NCBI GenBank assembly: GCA_000711775.1
Contig: ARYC01000439.1
Location: forward strand, 1 to 64,000
DNA: 64,000 nt
Direction: 5' to 3'
Origin: Oxytricha trifallax
Taxonomy: Eukaryota > Ciliophora > Spirotrichea > Sporadotrichida > Oxytrichidae
Under the pieces are notes generated by a model that saw only the letters and a list, made by a program, of their open reading frames with translations, ran no database searches and was not told where the DNA came from. Each line of letters begins with the position of its first letter. Within the stretch, counting starts at the first letter, position 1. A program made the translations under genes and the position numbers. Below, in pieces: positions 1 to 12,001 of the stretch.

Positions 1-3000
1 TGACAAAAATCATTACTCATTTAAAAATTTGTATTATTATGAACGAACCTCAAAATATGAAATGTAAATTTAGCTCAAATAGATTCTATATTTTTGCACC
101 ACGCATTCATTGCGATATAAATTATTTGAGTGTTATCATTCATTTCAGCTAATTGGTAATTAAGATATTTGAACATGAATTTTATCATATTATTGACAAA
201 AATCATACTTCTTTTAATATTATGTACTATTTTGAACAAACATCAAAATATGAAAAGTAAAAGTATGTCAAATGGATTCTATATTTTTGCACCACGCATT
301 CATTGCGATATAAATTATTTGAGTGTTTTCATTCTTTTCAGTTAATGGTAATTAAGTTTTTCGAAGAAGATTTCTTTCATAAAATAAACAAAAATATTAA
401 CCTTTTTAAAAATATAGCTATTTTTAAACAAACATAAAAAAATGAAAAGTAAAAGTAGCTCAAAAGGATTTTATATTTTTGCACAACGAATTCATTGCGA
501 TATAAATTTTTTGAGTGTTTTCATTGAGTTAAGCTAATTAGTAATTAAGATATATGAACAAGAATTCTATCATAAAATTGACAAAAATTATAACTCATTT
601 AAAAATAAAGTTCTTTTTGAACAAAGCTAAAAAATGAAAAGTAAATGTAGCTAAAATGGATTGTATATTTTTGCACCACTTATTCATTGCGATATAAATT
701 ATTTGAGTATTTTCATTCATTTCAGTTAATTGGTAATTAAGTTTTTCGAAGAAGATTTCTTTCATAAAATAAACAAAAATATTAACCTTTTTAAAAATAT
801 AGCTATTTTTAAAAAAACATAAAAAAACAAAAAGTAAAAGTAGCTCAAAAGGATTTTATATTTTTGCACAACGAATTCATTGCGATATAAATTTTTTGAG
901 TGTTTTCATTGATTTAAGCTAATTAGTAATTAAGATATATGAACAAGAATTCTATCATAAAATTGACAAAAATTATAACTCATTTAAAAATAAAGTTCTT
1001 TTTGAACAAAGCTAAAAAATGAAAAGTAAATGTAGCTAAAATGGATTGTATATTTTTGCACCACTTATTCATTGCGATATAAATTATTTGAGTATTTTCA
1101 TTCATTTCAGTTAATTGGTAATTAAGTTTTTCGAAGAAGATTTCTTTCATAAAATAAACAAAAATATTAACCTTTTTAAAAATATAGCTATTTTTAAAAA
1201 AACATAAAAAAACAAAAAGTAAAAGTAGCTCAAAAGGATTTTATATTTTTGCACAACGAATTCATTGCGATATAAATTTTTTGAGTGTTTTCATTGATTT
1301 AAGCTAATTAGTAATTAAGATATATGAACAAGAATTCTATCATAAAATTGACAAAAATTATAACTTATTTAAAAATAAATTTTTTTTGAACAAACATCAA
1401 AATATGAAAAGTAAAAGTATGTCAAATGGATTCTATATTTTTGCACCACGAATTCATTGCGATATAAATTATTTGAGTATTTTCATACATTTCAGATAAT
1501 TGGTAATTAAGATATTTGAACAAGAATTCTATCATAAAATTGACAAAAATTATATACTTATTTAAAAATAAATTTTTTTTGAACAAACATCAAAATATGA
1601 AAAGTAAAAGTATGTCAAATGGATTCTATATTTTTGCACCACGAATTCATTGCGATATAAATTATTTGAGTATTTTCATACATTTCAGATAATTGGTAAT
1701 TAAGATATTTGAACAAGAATTCTATCATAAAATTGACAAAAATTATAACTTATTTAAAAATAAATTTCTTTTTGAATAAACCTCAAAAATGAAAAGTAAA
1801 AGTAGCTCAAATGGATTCTTTGTTTTTGCACCACGTATTAATTGCGATATAAATTATTTGAGTGTTTTAATTCATTTAAGCTAATTGATAATTGAGATAT
1901 TTGAACAAGAATACTATCATATTATTGACAAAAATCATACTTCTTTTAATATTGTGTACTATTTTGAACAATCCTCAAAATATGAAAAGTAAAAGTAGCT
2001 CAAATGGATTCTTTGTTTTTGCACCACGTATTAATTGCGATATAAATTTTTTGAGTGTTTTCATTGATTTAAGCTAATTAGTAATTAAGATATATGAACA
2101 AGAATTCTATCATAAAATTGACAAAAATTATAACTCATTTAAAATAAATTTCTTTTTGAATAAACCTCAAAATATAAAAAGCAAAAGTATGTCAAATGGA
2201 TTCTATATTTTTGCACAACGTATTCATTGCGATATAAATTTTTTGAGTGTTTTTATTGATTTTAGTTAATTGGTAATTAAGATATTTGAACAAGAATTCT
2301 ATCATAAAATTGACAAAAATTATAACTTATTTAAAAATATATTTTTTTTAAAACAAACATCAAAAAATGAAAAGTAAAAGTAGCTCAAATGGATTCTATA
2401 TTTTTGCACCACGTATTCATAGCGATATAAATTATTTGAATGTTTTCATACATTTTAGCTAATTGGTAATTAAGATATTTAAACAAGAATTCTATCATTA
2501 AATTGACAAAAATCATAACTCTTTAAAATAAAGTTATTTTTGAACAAACATAAAAAATTGAAAAGTAAAAGTAGCTCAAATGGATTTTAAATTTTTGCAC
2601 CACGCATTCATTGCGATATAAATTATTTGAGTGTTTTAATTCATTTTAGCTAATTGGTAATTGAGATATTTGAACAAGAATTCTTACATAAAATTGACAA
2701 AAATCATACTTCTTTTAAAAATGTGTATTATTTTGAACAAACCTCAAAATATGAAAAGCAAAAGTAGCTCAAATGGATTCTTTGTTTTTGCACCACGTAT
2801 TAATTGCGATATAAATTATTTGAGTGTTTTAATTCATTTTAGCTAATTGGTAATTAAGATATTTAAACAAGAATTCTATCATAAAATTGACAAAAATCAT
2901 ACTTCTTTTAATATTGTGTACTATTTTGAACAATCCTCAAAATATGAAAAAGGAAATATAGCCCAAATGGATTTTATATTTTTGCACAACGTATTCATTG

Positions 3001-5117
3001 CGATATAAATTTTTTGAGTGTTTTCATTGATTTAAGCAAATTGGTAATTAAGATATTTGAACAAGAATTTTATCATAAATTTAACAAAAATATTAACCTT
3101 TTTAAAAATAAAGTTCTTTTTGAACAAACCTTAAAAAATGAAAAGTAAAACTAGCTCAAATGGATTCTATATTTTTGCACCACATATTCATTGCGATATA
3201 AATTATTTGATTCTTTTCATACATATCAGCTAATTGGTAATTAAAATATTTGAACAAGATTTCTATCATAAAATTGACAAAAATCTTAACTCTTTAAAAT
3301 ATAGTTATTTTTGAACAAACATCAAAATATGAAATGTATAACTAGCTCTAATAGATTCTATATTTTTGCACCACGCATTCATTGCGATATAAATTATTTT
3401 AATGTTTTCATTCATTTTAGCAAATTGGTAATTAAGATATTTGAACAAGAATTTTATCATATTATTGACAAAAATCATACTTCTTTTAATATTATGTACT
3501 ATTTTGAACAAACATCAAAATATGAAAAGTAAAAGTATGTCAAATGGATTCTATATTTTTGCACCACGCATTCATTGCGATATAAATTATTTGAGTATTT
3601 TCATACATTTCAGATAATTGGTAATTAAGATATTTGAACAAGAATTCTATCATAAAATTGACAAAAATTATAACTTATTTAAAAATAAATTTTTTTTGAA
3701 CAAACATCAAAATATGAAAAGTAAAAGTAGCTCAAATGGATTCTTTATTTTTGCACCACGTATTCATTGCGATATAAATTATTTGAATGTTTTCATACAT
3801 TTTAGCTAATTGGTAATTAAGATATTTAAACAAGAATTCTATCATTAAATTGACAAAAATCATAACTCTTTAAAATAAAGTTCTTTTTGAACAAAGCTAA
3901 AAAATGAAAAGTAAAAGTAGCTCAAATGGATTCTTAATTTTTGCACCACGTATTCATTGCGATATAAATTATTTGAGTGTTTTCATACATTTCAGATAAT
4001 TGGTAATTAAGATATTTGAACAAGAATTCTATCATAAAATTGACAAAAATTATTACTCATTTTAAATAAATTTCTTTTTGAATAAACCTAAAAATATAAA
4101 AAGCAAAAGTAGCTCAAATAAATTCTATATTTTTGCACCACGTATTCATTGCGATATAAATTATTTGAGTGTTATCATTCATTTCAGCTTATTGGTAATT
4201 AAGATATTTGAACAAGAATTCTATCATAAAATTGACAAAAATCATAACTCATTTAAAAATAAAGTTCTTTTTGAACAAACATTAAAAAATGAAAAGTAAA
4301 TGTAGCTCAAATGGATTCTTTTTTTTTGCACCACGCATTCATTGCGATATAAATTATTTTAATGTTTTCATTCATTTAAGCAAATTAGTAATTAAGATAT
4401 TTGAACAAGAATTCTATCATAAAATTGACAAAAATAATAACCCATTTAAAAATAAAGTTCTTTTTGAACAAACATTAAAAAATGAAAAGTAAAACTAGCT
4501 CAAATGGATTCTATATTTTTGCACCACACATTCATTGCGATATAAATTATTTGAATCTTTTCATACATATCAGCAAATTGGTAATTAAAATATTTGAACA
4601 AGAATTCTATCATAAAATTGACAAAAATCATAAATCTTTAAAATATAGTTATTTTTGAACAAACATAAAAAAATGAAAAGTAAAACTAGCTCAAATGGAT
4701 TCTATATTTTTGCACCACATATTCATTGCGATATAAATTATTTGATTCTTTTCATACATATCAGCTAATTGGTAATTAAAATATTTGAACAAGATTTCTA
4801 TCATAAAATTGACAAAAATCATACTCATTTAAAAATGTGTCTATTATGAACAAACATCAAAATATGAAATGTAAAACTAGCTCAAATAGATTCTATATTA
4901 TTGCACCACGCATTCATTGCGATATAAATTATTTGAGTGTTATCATACATTTCAGCTAATTGGTAATTAAGATATTTGAACAAGAATTCTATCATAAAAT
5001 TGACAAAAACCTTAATTCTTTAAAAAAAGTTATTTTTGAACAAACCTAAAAATAAAAAAAGCAAAAGTAGCTCAAATGGATTCTATATTTTTGCACCACG
5101 TTTCATTGCGATATAAT
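1..5117. repeat. ~192-bp AT-rich tandem satellite array, about 27 copies
   Basis: A unit of about 190-194 bp recurs about 27 times, recognisable by CATTGCGATATAAATT near positions 109, 302, 495, 688, 879, 1072 and so on to about 5104. Copies diverge by scattered substitutions. Around 361, 747 and 1130 a distinctive variant (TTTTTCGAAGAAGATTTC) returns every ~385 bp, so part of the array is a dimeric higher-order repeat. The array is already running at base 1 and breaks off in mid-unit at 5117, directly beside a MITE. The 60-73 aa open frames inside it are translations of the repeat, not genes. Germline-limited satellites of this kind are known in hypotrich micronuclei; that assignment is an inference. 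Confidence 0.95.
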
Positions 5118-5120
5118 ATA

Positions 5121-5378
5121 AAACCCCATAGATCAATTAAGAAGCGAGGATATTAGTTAAAGACAATTATATTAAAATAATCATAATTGCCTAATAATAT
5201 AAATATTTTGCTAAAATCAAATTAACATACCCTGATTGGCTTATTTTATTAAGACAATTTATCCAGCTAATAGTTTTTATAATTAGCCCAAACATTATAA
5301 TAATCTATAAATATAATTTATTTTTTATATAATTTATCTTAACCCCTATTTTCATATCTTTATTCATCTATGGGGACT
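5121..5378. mobile_element. MITE, family A, copy 1 (~258 bp)
   Basis: Short terminal inverted repeats (left AAAACCCCATAGAT, right ATCTATGGGGACTT) enclose an AT-rich body. A second copy at 9202-9465 shares the ends and internal words such as CACCCTGATTGG and AATAATTAGCC. It has no coding capacity. It abuts the truncated end of the satellite. The left end begins AAAACCCC, which matches one hypotrich telomere repeat unit; this may be chance. Confidence 0.75.
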
Positions 5379-5410
5379 TTTTGAGTATTAACTATTATTT
5401 TTGCTTATTG

Positions 5411-6033
5411 GTCTCAAGCACCCACAAATGTCAATGTTAAAGTAAAATTAATAATATCTCTTACCAACCAAATTTAGGTCGAAAATCAAGAATTCATTAA
5501 TAAAAATGCTAATCCAAACACTCTGAGGCAATATTTTTTGAAAATTAAATATAAATTTATCATAAATACTTTGTTTAATATTTGTTTTTAATTAATTTTT
5601 TTGATTTTTTTTTCAAATAAATTTCATGTATTAACTCATAATAATTTCATTCAGAAGCTTGGAGTCAATTTAAGTTCCCTTTCAGAGTATCAAATAAATA
5701 GAAGTATAAGATTATAATATGAAAAATCAATTAATTCATGAATGAAATTGATGCTTTGTAACTCTAAAAGTGAACATAAATTGACTCCAAGTTTCTTTAT
5801 AAAATTATTATGAGTTCAAACATGAAATTTATTTGGAAAATATTCACAAAAAAGCTAACTAAAAACAAATATTAATATTAGTATTTGTGATAAATTTATA
5901 TTATTTTTTAAAGCCATATTGCCTCAGAGTGTTTCGATTAACATTTTTGGTTATTAAATTCTTGATTTTCGACCTAAATTTGGTTGGTGAGAGGTATTAT
6001 TAACTTTATTTTCACATTGACATTTGTGGGGCG
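5411..6033. mobile_element. foldback element, ~620 bp, long imperfect inverted repeats
   Basis: Two arms of roughly 250-300 bp are imperfect reverse complements. Landmarks in the left arm are CCACAAATGTCAATG (5422), ACCAAATTTAGGTCGAAAATC (5469) and CACTCTGAGGCAATAT (5518). Their complements occur in reverse order at about 5923, 5966 and 6013. No open reading frame fits a transposase. It looks like a non-autonomous palindromic element, older than the near-perfect palindromes elsewhere because its arms have diverged by several percent. Confidence 0.8.
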
Positions 6034-6813
6034 TGAGAGAAGTATCACCCAAAATTTTTAGTAAAAATCAACTTTGATTTCATCATCTTAATATAAAATA
6101 TTTAAATTAATGCTCTGACTTAACTCAGGAAGCTAATCAATAGTTTTGTAATTTTATTTTGCCTTGTTTTTTTACGTTTAGTTTTATGATTTTTGTTACA
6201 TCACTTCTTTATTAAACTCATCAGCCTATTTCATGACATTTATATTGCTTTCTTAATTGTTAATGTATTCCTTTTCATGATTTACAGACTGAGCTTATGA
6301 AATAATTTTTTCTCTTTGTTTCTTTTTCCTAGCTTTTAATTCCCTGCTATTCTAAATTAAGGTGTTTACGTTATCTGTGTTGGGCTACAGTGTTTAACCT
6401 CCCCTTGTATTAATAGCGCTAATCAGGTTAAATTTATTAATATAGTGATGGGGATCTGAAGAATCGAGCTATCTCTAGTTATATCTATCTGAATGTTTGT
6501 AATATATCTGCTCGTAAGGGTTCTTAAACAACTTAATCTCATCCGTTTATCTATTAGAACTTTCATTATTGATTCTTTGTTATGATGCATGCTGATTCTT
6601 AATGCTATTCTAAGTTTAACTACCATTATAAGTTTTTAACGCTATTTATTGAAAATTTTCTCTTAATTTACTATTCTACTCCTATAAAATTTTAATTATT
6701 TGCCTCTATGATGATTATTTACTTTTCTACTATGATATGATCTACTAGCCATAGTTTATTCCATCATTCTAAGAAGATTACAGCTGTAACAAACTTTCTG
6801 TTATGCTGTTTCT
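6034..6813. other. spacer, no gene recognised
   Basis: AT-rich sequence without a convincing reading frame in either strand under the ciliate code. It may contain promoter sequence for the gene starting at 6814; no distinct motif is visible. Confidence 0.5.
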
Positions 6814-8183
6814 ATGATTAGTTAGAGTAGCTGGTTGGGGCAAGTTAGGTATGATATGAGCTTGGTCTAATTTACTGAATTTCAAAGGATTTTAAGTCAA
6901 AAAAGTATCATTAAGATTTCTGCTATAATTAGATTCGTAGTTAGGATCTTATTAATTTTATAGTATATTGGTTTGCAATATTGAAGGGTTTAATTATGTT
7001 TAATTATTGTGGTCAGGTAAATTCATTTATTGTTAAGACATTAGTTTATATTCACTTTGAAGCTTGTTTTATAAATTGAATCTACAGATTTAATTATTTA
7101 AAAAGTAAGCAATAAATTTCTTTTAAAAGACGTTCTTATTTAGGCCAATTTTACATGAGAAATCGATATAATTCTTGAAGTTCTTTGTATTCAGATAGTT
7201 TAAAAGGCAAATACTTCTACAAAAAGCAGATCAGTTCATAAGAGTTAATAAAAGATACAGATATTTCACAAGTTGGTATGATCTCAGCAAAGATTAAAAC
7301 TTAATAATATAAAATAACATTGCTGAAATAACTTATTAGGGAAAGTTGATTAGAGAAGCATTCTATAAAATACATAGCAATTACTATACTAATAGAAAAG
7401 TTAGAACATTACTAAGTAGGAAGTATTTTAAGATAATGAGGAAGAAATATTTGCTTAGAAAACTAATCAAGTAAAGGGCAGTTTTCCCGCTTAGGTATAA
7501 AAATACTAATTCATTAAAAACATAAATTGTAATATATTTTATAGTGGAAGTAAATGAGTATTAAGTCAAGCAAAAAATAATAAGTTCGTAATAATTCTCT
7601 AAAATAATAATGTTTCAAAACCCTCTATAAATACTGTAAAAACTAAAAAAGAATGAAGCTTCTTAAACTTAAGAAATCTCAAAATAATCAAACCATTAAT
7701 GATATAAAGACTCTATTCAAAAGTAATCAAACTATGGCATTCGATTATATAGATAAAAATGAGATGACTTATATCAATGTTAATTAAATCAATGAAGATT
7801 ATTCTTTTTCACCACTTCATAGTAAAGATTAAAACTAGTTAAAGCTAAGAGAATAATCAAATTTTTAAACGAATAAATAAAAATATATTCAGCAAGAAGA
7901 GAATGAGTCACTATTTTCATTTGGAAAACCAGAATAATTAGAAACTTCTTACACATAGGAAGATCACAACACTGATGCGAATAAATAGCAAATGAAAATA
8001 TTAGCTGTACAATTTTCTAAATATACACTGGTTAAGAGGCATTTTGAAGGTCTGCGATTATTCACACAATTTAGCAGAGATGAAAAAGAAATAATTAAAT
8101 CCTTGAGAATGCTTAGAAATTAGAATATTAAAGCGAGAGTTTTTCAAGCTATGAAACCATCAAGCTTAAGAAGAATCAAGTGA
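6814..8183 (+). CDS. hypothetical basic helical protein, about 390 aa, four exons
   Basis: With TAA/TAG read as Gln, a frame starts at ATG 6814 and ends at TGA 8181-8183. It is interrupted by GT-AG introns at 6905-6963 (59 nt), 7017-7087 (71 nt, GTAAAT to CTACAG) and one starting at 7495 whose end is uncertain; 7558 keeps the frame. Exon 3 encodes a highly basic, aromatic-rich helical stretch with phrases such as RYRYFTSWYDLSKD and RKYFKIMRKKYLLRKL. This resembles Sfi1-type centrin-binding repeats, but that is only an impression. The last exon is Gln/Asn-rich and ends LRRIK. No catalytic motif is seen and the function is unknown. The 5' start could lie further upstream on another exon or MDS. 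Confidence 0.55.
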
Positions 8184-8281
8184 CTTATATTTAACTCAAG
8201 TTTGTTTTGTATATTTAATTGATTAATTCTACATAAGCTAATAATATCAAAATAATTCAAAATTAACAAATAAAACTAAAT

Positions 8282-9759
8282 TCATTTCTAGTCAGTGTCT
8301 CTGAACTTAGCGAGGGAAACTTCAATATTCTGTAACTTTGATTCCTCATGCTTTTAATTTTCTTGCTTTCTTCTAGTCTACAGCCATAAATTATAAGATT
8401 CTTCATCAACAAGACTTGGACTCATGCTTGAACTATCAACAATGAAATTTCTTTCTTATGTGCCTTCTAAATCGTCATAATTTATGTTAAATCCAGCAAA
8501 CTCCGCTTCTTCATTCTACTGATTATAATGTAAATAAATGAAAAAATGAAATTTATTACATCATTTAAAATTATATTGCTAAAGGAAAGTCTCTTGGAGT
8601 AGAACTCTCTTTCATCTTCTTTCAAGTTATTCCAAAGTAAAGATAACTATTGAGTGCCAGTTAAACTTTAAGCCACCTGTTAGTGCCCACCAAAAGTAGC
8701 CAAGTTCTAGTGATTCTATACAATAAATTATTAGGAATCTCCGACATAAAAATTTCCAATCATTCTTGAACTGTTAATGCCTCCATTTTACTTAAATTCT
8801 TGAGATTAAGTTAACAAGTGACCATCGATTTAATGTAGCAGGGAGTTTATTTGGTCTTCAATAGGACTTGCTTCTTATATGTTTAAGTCATTCAGATTTA
8901 TTTGGATGTTTATTAAGTTCGGCTTTTTAGGTTGTTATGAATGTTAATCTTCAAGTTTCTTGTTCTGAAAAAGACTTGTCTTTATGTTATTCACATTAAC
9001 TCTAAAAAAATAATGGATTTTGTTATAATAAACTCCAGCTTCTTCACATATAACAGAGTCATCTGCATCAACAACAGAACTCTGATTCATCAATTTACTT
9101 AGCTTGAAACCCTGTCTCTTTTTCATAAGCATTCGGCTATTACTAAGCCCATGACTGGTATTCATATTTGAATGAGAAGCTAAAAATTAGGAAGTGTTCT
9201 AAAACCCCATTAGTCAATTAAGAACAAAGATTGGGAGATAAGAACAATTAAATTAAAACATAATTATTATTGGCTGAAATTAAATATAATTAGACTAAAA
9301 ACAAATTTACGCACCCTGATTGGTTTATTTTATAAAGACAATTAATCGAGCCAATGGTTTTAATAATTAGCCAAAAGTTAATTAATTTGCGCCAATTATA
9401 GTTATATTTTAATTTAATTGTTCTTATCTCCCAATCTTTGTTCTTAATTGACTAATGAAGTTCTATGAAGCATCCAGAATTTTGGACTTATTTACATATT
9501 TTAAGAACTTAACATTCTAATTGTCATATTAAGAGAGTGAAGCTGAGATGTTTTAATCATTATGGTTGGTGTTCTACTACTGTTTACATTCTGAAGTCAT
9601 TAAAATGTTTGAATTGTTAATTGAAGTGTCATTCATATTGTTTGATTCTTGTACTTTGTTTAATTTGATAGTAGCGTATTATTCATCATCATTCTTTTGG
9701 GAAGTCATACTGAAGTTGTTTGATTTATTTTGATGGTTAAACCCAGAAAACTATATCAT
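8282..9759 (-). CDS. hypothetical Asn/Gln/Ser-rich protein interrupted by a MITE
   Basis: On the minus strand the frame runs from ATG at 9759 (a second ATG lies at 9708) to TGA at 8282-8284. It has one 41-nt GT-AG intron at 8519-8559. The N-terminal part is polar (DDEQYATIKLNKVQ). The middle contains GVYYNKIHYFFRVNVNN and TQQLSLLWNNLKEDEREFYS, and the C-terminus is acidic and charged. No family was recognised. The frame is split by MITE copy 2 at 9202-9465. Joining at the six-base repeat TAGAAC (coding strand) gives a continuous frame. An alternative is that the MITE lies in an intron whose donor is GTAAATAAG just upstream, which also keeps frame. Confidence 0.65.
9202..9465. mobile_element. 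MITE, family A, copy 2, within a coding region (IES candidate)
   Basis: The inverted ends share a ~50-bp near-perfect core beginning CATTAGTCAATTAAGAAC. The same hexamer, GTTCTA on the plus strand, lies at 9196-9201 and 9460-9465. Removing one hexamer plus the element takes out 264 bp (88 codons) and leaves the host frame intact. It shares its interior with the copy at 5121-5378. The boundaries fit either a transposon target duplication or a germline pointer. Confidence 0.75.
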
Positions 9760-11665
9760 ACATAATTATAATGAGAAGTAAAGCGATAAAAAGGATCGTG
9801 GGTACTTTATTCTACGATAAATAGATAACAAATTTAAAGCAAAACATTTAAGGAAACCCATAAAATTATAAATATTAATGGGTGAGATTATTACAATTTG
9901 ATAATATCAAATGAAATTTAGGTACAGCATTTAAAATGTAAAATAAAGTTTGAGTGAGATAAATTTAACTTTAATTTAATGGTTAATCTTGCTTTTTTTT
10001 AAAATGTAATCACTAATGAAGGAATTGTGAGTGATGTAAAATCAATGTATACCTTTAGGATGCTTATATATTGAATCACGCATCAACTGATAATGAGAAA
10101 TCTGTGATGGTTTATAATCTTCCTCTCAATTTATAAAATTGTACCACAATTATATCTGCTACAGCTTAGACGCATGTTGAGTGAATTCAGTAAGAGCCAC
10201 TACAAATAATGGTTTTGATCTAACAACTTTAGGTCAAATTTACCATGAGTGCGGATATTTATGTTCTCTGAAGTTGTATATAGAAACGAGATTTCTACTG
10301 CATTCTTCTGCATTACAGTCTTTGTTTCAATTTAAAGACACTTTTACTTATCTATAATTTAGTGAAGTTCTACTTGGCAATAATCTTTCTCTTTCACTCA
10401 TTTTATCTCTCATTTTAAATTTAAACGTATTATTTTTACTGCGTTGATATCTTTGATTTTGCTTGATTCTTAATTCTTCTCTGTAGGCAATTACATTAAT
10501 AGCTCATCCCAACTCTTATAATAAGAATTATATAACAAAATTAATCTATTTATTTAAGTTTTTTCATTAATAAATAAGGGAGGGGAATCAGATTATTACA
10601 ATATTTACTAGTTTTTTTTATATTTGATCTTTTAATTGTATTTAAAATTAAAAATTTCAAATCCTTTTTTGATAAATATTTAAGCAATACGTTTGAAAAC
10701 TATCTAGTTATTCTGAGAAGATTATCAATGAAAAACATGAAGAACTGCTTCTGTTGTTACGGTTTATATAGTTTTCCCAGATAGATTCTTAGTTTCTTGT
10801 GACAATACGAGCTAATAAGTTCTTTTCCCCTAAAAAGAATTATGGAAAATTGGTTGCACATGTCTCTATTCCATTCTCTCTCTTTTCTCTCTCTTTCTCT
10901 CTCTTTCTCTCTCTTTTCTCTCTCTTTTCTCTTTCTTTTTCTCTCTCTTTCTCTCTCTCTCTTTTCTCTCTCTAATTTGATGAAGAGGTGAAATATTACA
11001 TGGTCTGATATTTCTACTAAAGGAATGATGAGGAATAAATATTACCTATTATTTGTACTTAATTTTGAGAGATTATATGGTACTTTTACTTTATGTCTTT
11101 AATATTCTTGTTTCTTTCGGAAAGCGAAGTATGAAAAAATGAATACTCTCTCTCTTGCTGGCTGTTGCTGGAAAAATTATTACTTCTCAAGAAATCAATG
11201 AATTATACATCCAAGTTAGTTTTTTGCAAATACTTCTTGCTGCTGAGGGTAATAATTGATAGAGCTATTACAAAAGCCATTTAGTTTAGAGTATAAATTC
11301 AGAATATTCATTTGTGAATTGATTAAAGGAAAGCCGCCTTAATACAATGAAAGGTCTTGCTGAAAATGTAACTCTTTATAAATTAATTTTGTGTGTCTCT
11401 CTCTCCTAGCGAATCACCTGAGCACAGCTAATGGGATTTCCCATAGTAGAACAATTCTTTACTCAAATGTTAATGTAGATTAGTAGTTTTAGGATTAAGT
11501 GAGAAAAATTAAAAGAAAATTTTGAGGTCTAGATAAACGAACATGTCAACGAAATTTGAGGAAAACTGGGCAACAAGATATTGGGAGGTAATTTATTGAC
11601 AATTATTTTTAGAGGTGTAAAGTGTTTAAGTAAGAAATTTTAACGAATAAAGCTAAGCTATTCAA
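9760..11665. other. 1.9-kb spacer with a CT-rich tract; no supported gene
   Basis: No frame is convincing. A minus-strand stretch at about 10560-9900 reads for 220 codons but contains five in-frame TGA codons, about what chance would give at this base composition, and is not annotated. A pyrimidine tract occupies about 10872-10974. The rest is AT-rich with no visible motif. Confidence 0.5.
10872..10974. repeat. low-complexity CT (TCTCTTT) tract
   Basis: About 100 bases consist almost entirely of C and T in TCTC and TTTCTC units. No function is implied. Confidence 0.95.
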
Positions 11666-12001
11666 TCAAAAGAATGCAATAGATCCGATAAGAGCGATCG
11701 TTCCCATGAAGAAAGTCAAGTGTGAGCTAGAAGACATACAGTTCCCTGAAGCGGACTTGAAACCAAAATCTGCCAAATACTTAGGATAGCCTGGGTTTAA
11801 GATATTGTCACAGAGGTTTTAGGTTTAAGGTTAGTTACTAGTTGTAACTCCTGAAAGGGCATAGCAGCAAGAAGGGTTGTTTTTCCCATCAAAATTGTCA
11901 CAGTCTGAGTTCTTTGAGCAAAATTTCACAGTTTAAGTGAAGACTTGCTGTGTGAGCAATACGATCAAACATACCATGGCGGTCAATATTTGTTGTTTCA
12001 T
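11666..12001 (-). CDS. small Cys-rich secreted or GPI-anchored-type protein, 111 aa
   Basis: An uninterrupted minus-strand frame runs from ATG 12001 to TGA 11666-11668. The N-terminus (MKQQILTAMVCLIVLLTQQV) is a typical signal peptide. The mature part has Cys pairs (SDCDNFDG, PSCCYALSG, NLCDN) and short Gln codons written TAA/TAG. The C-terminus ends in a hydrophobic segment (LTFFMGTIALIGSIAFF) directly before the stop, as in GPI-anchored ciliate surface proteins. The family is unknown. Its ATG overlaps the TGA of the upstream gene on the same strand (ATGA), which is unusual for a eukaryote. A second Met nine codons in would relieve the overlap. Confidence 0.75.

Noticed and set aside
1892-4492. 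Several 61-73 aa open frames sharing the phrase FAPRIHCDIN
   Set aside because: They are the satellite unit translated; the same peptide recurs once per repeat and there is no start or codon bias of a gene.
9900-10560. Minus-strand 220-codon frame with protein-like phrases (VVALTEFTQHASKLQQIQLW)
   Set aside because: It contains five in-frame TGAs, close to chance expectation, and another frame over the same DNA is equally open. Not strong enough to call a gene or a UGA-Trp codon.
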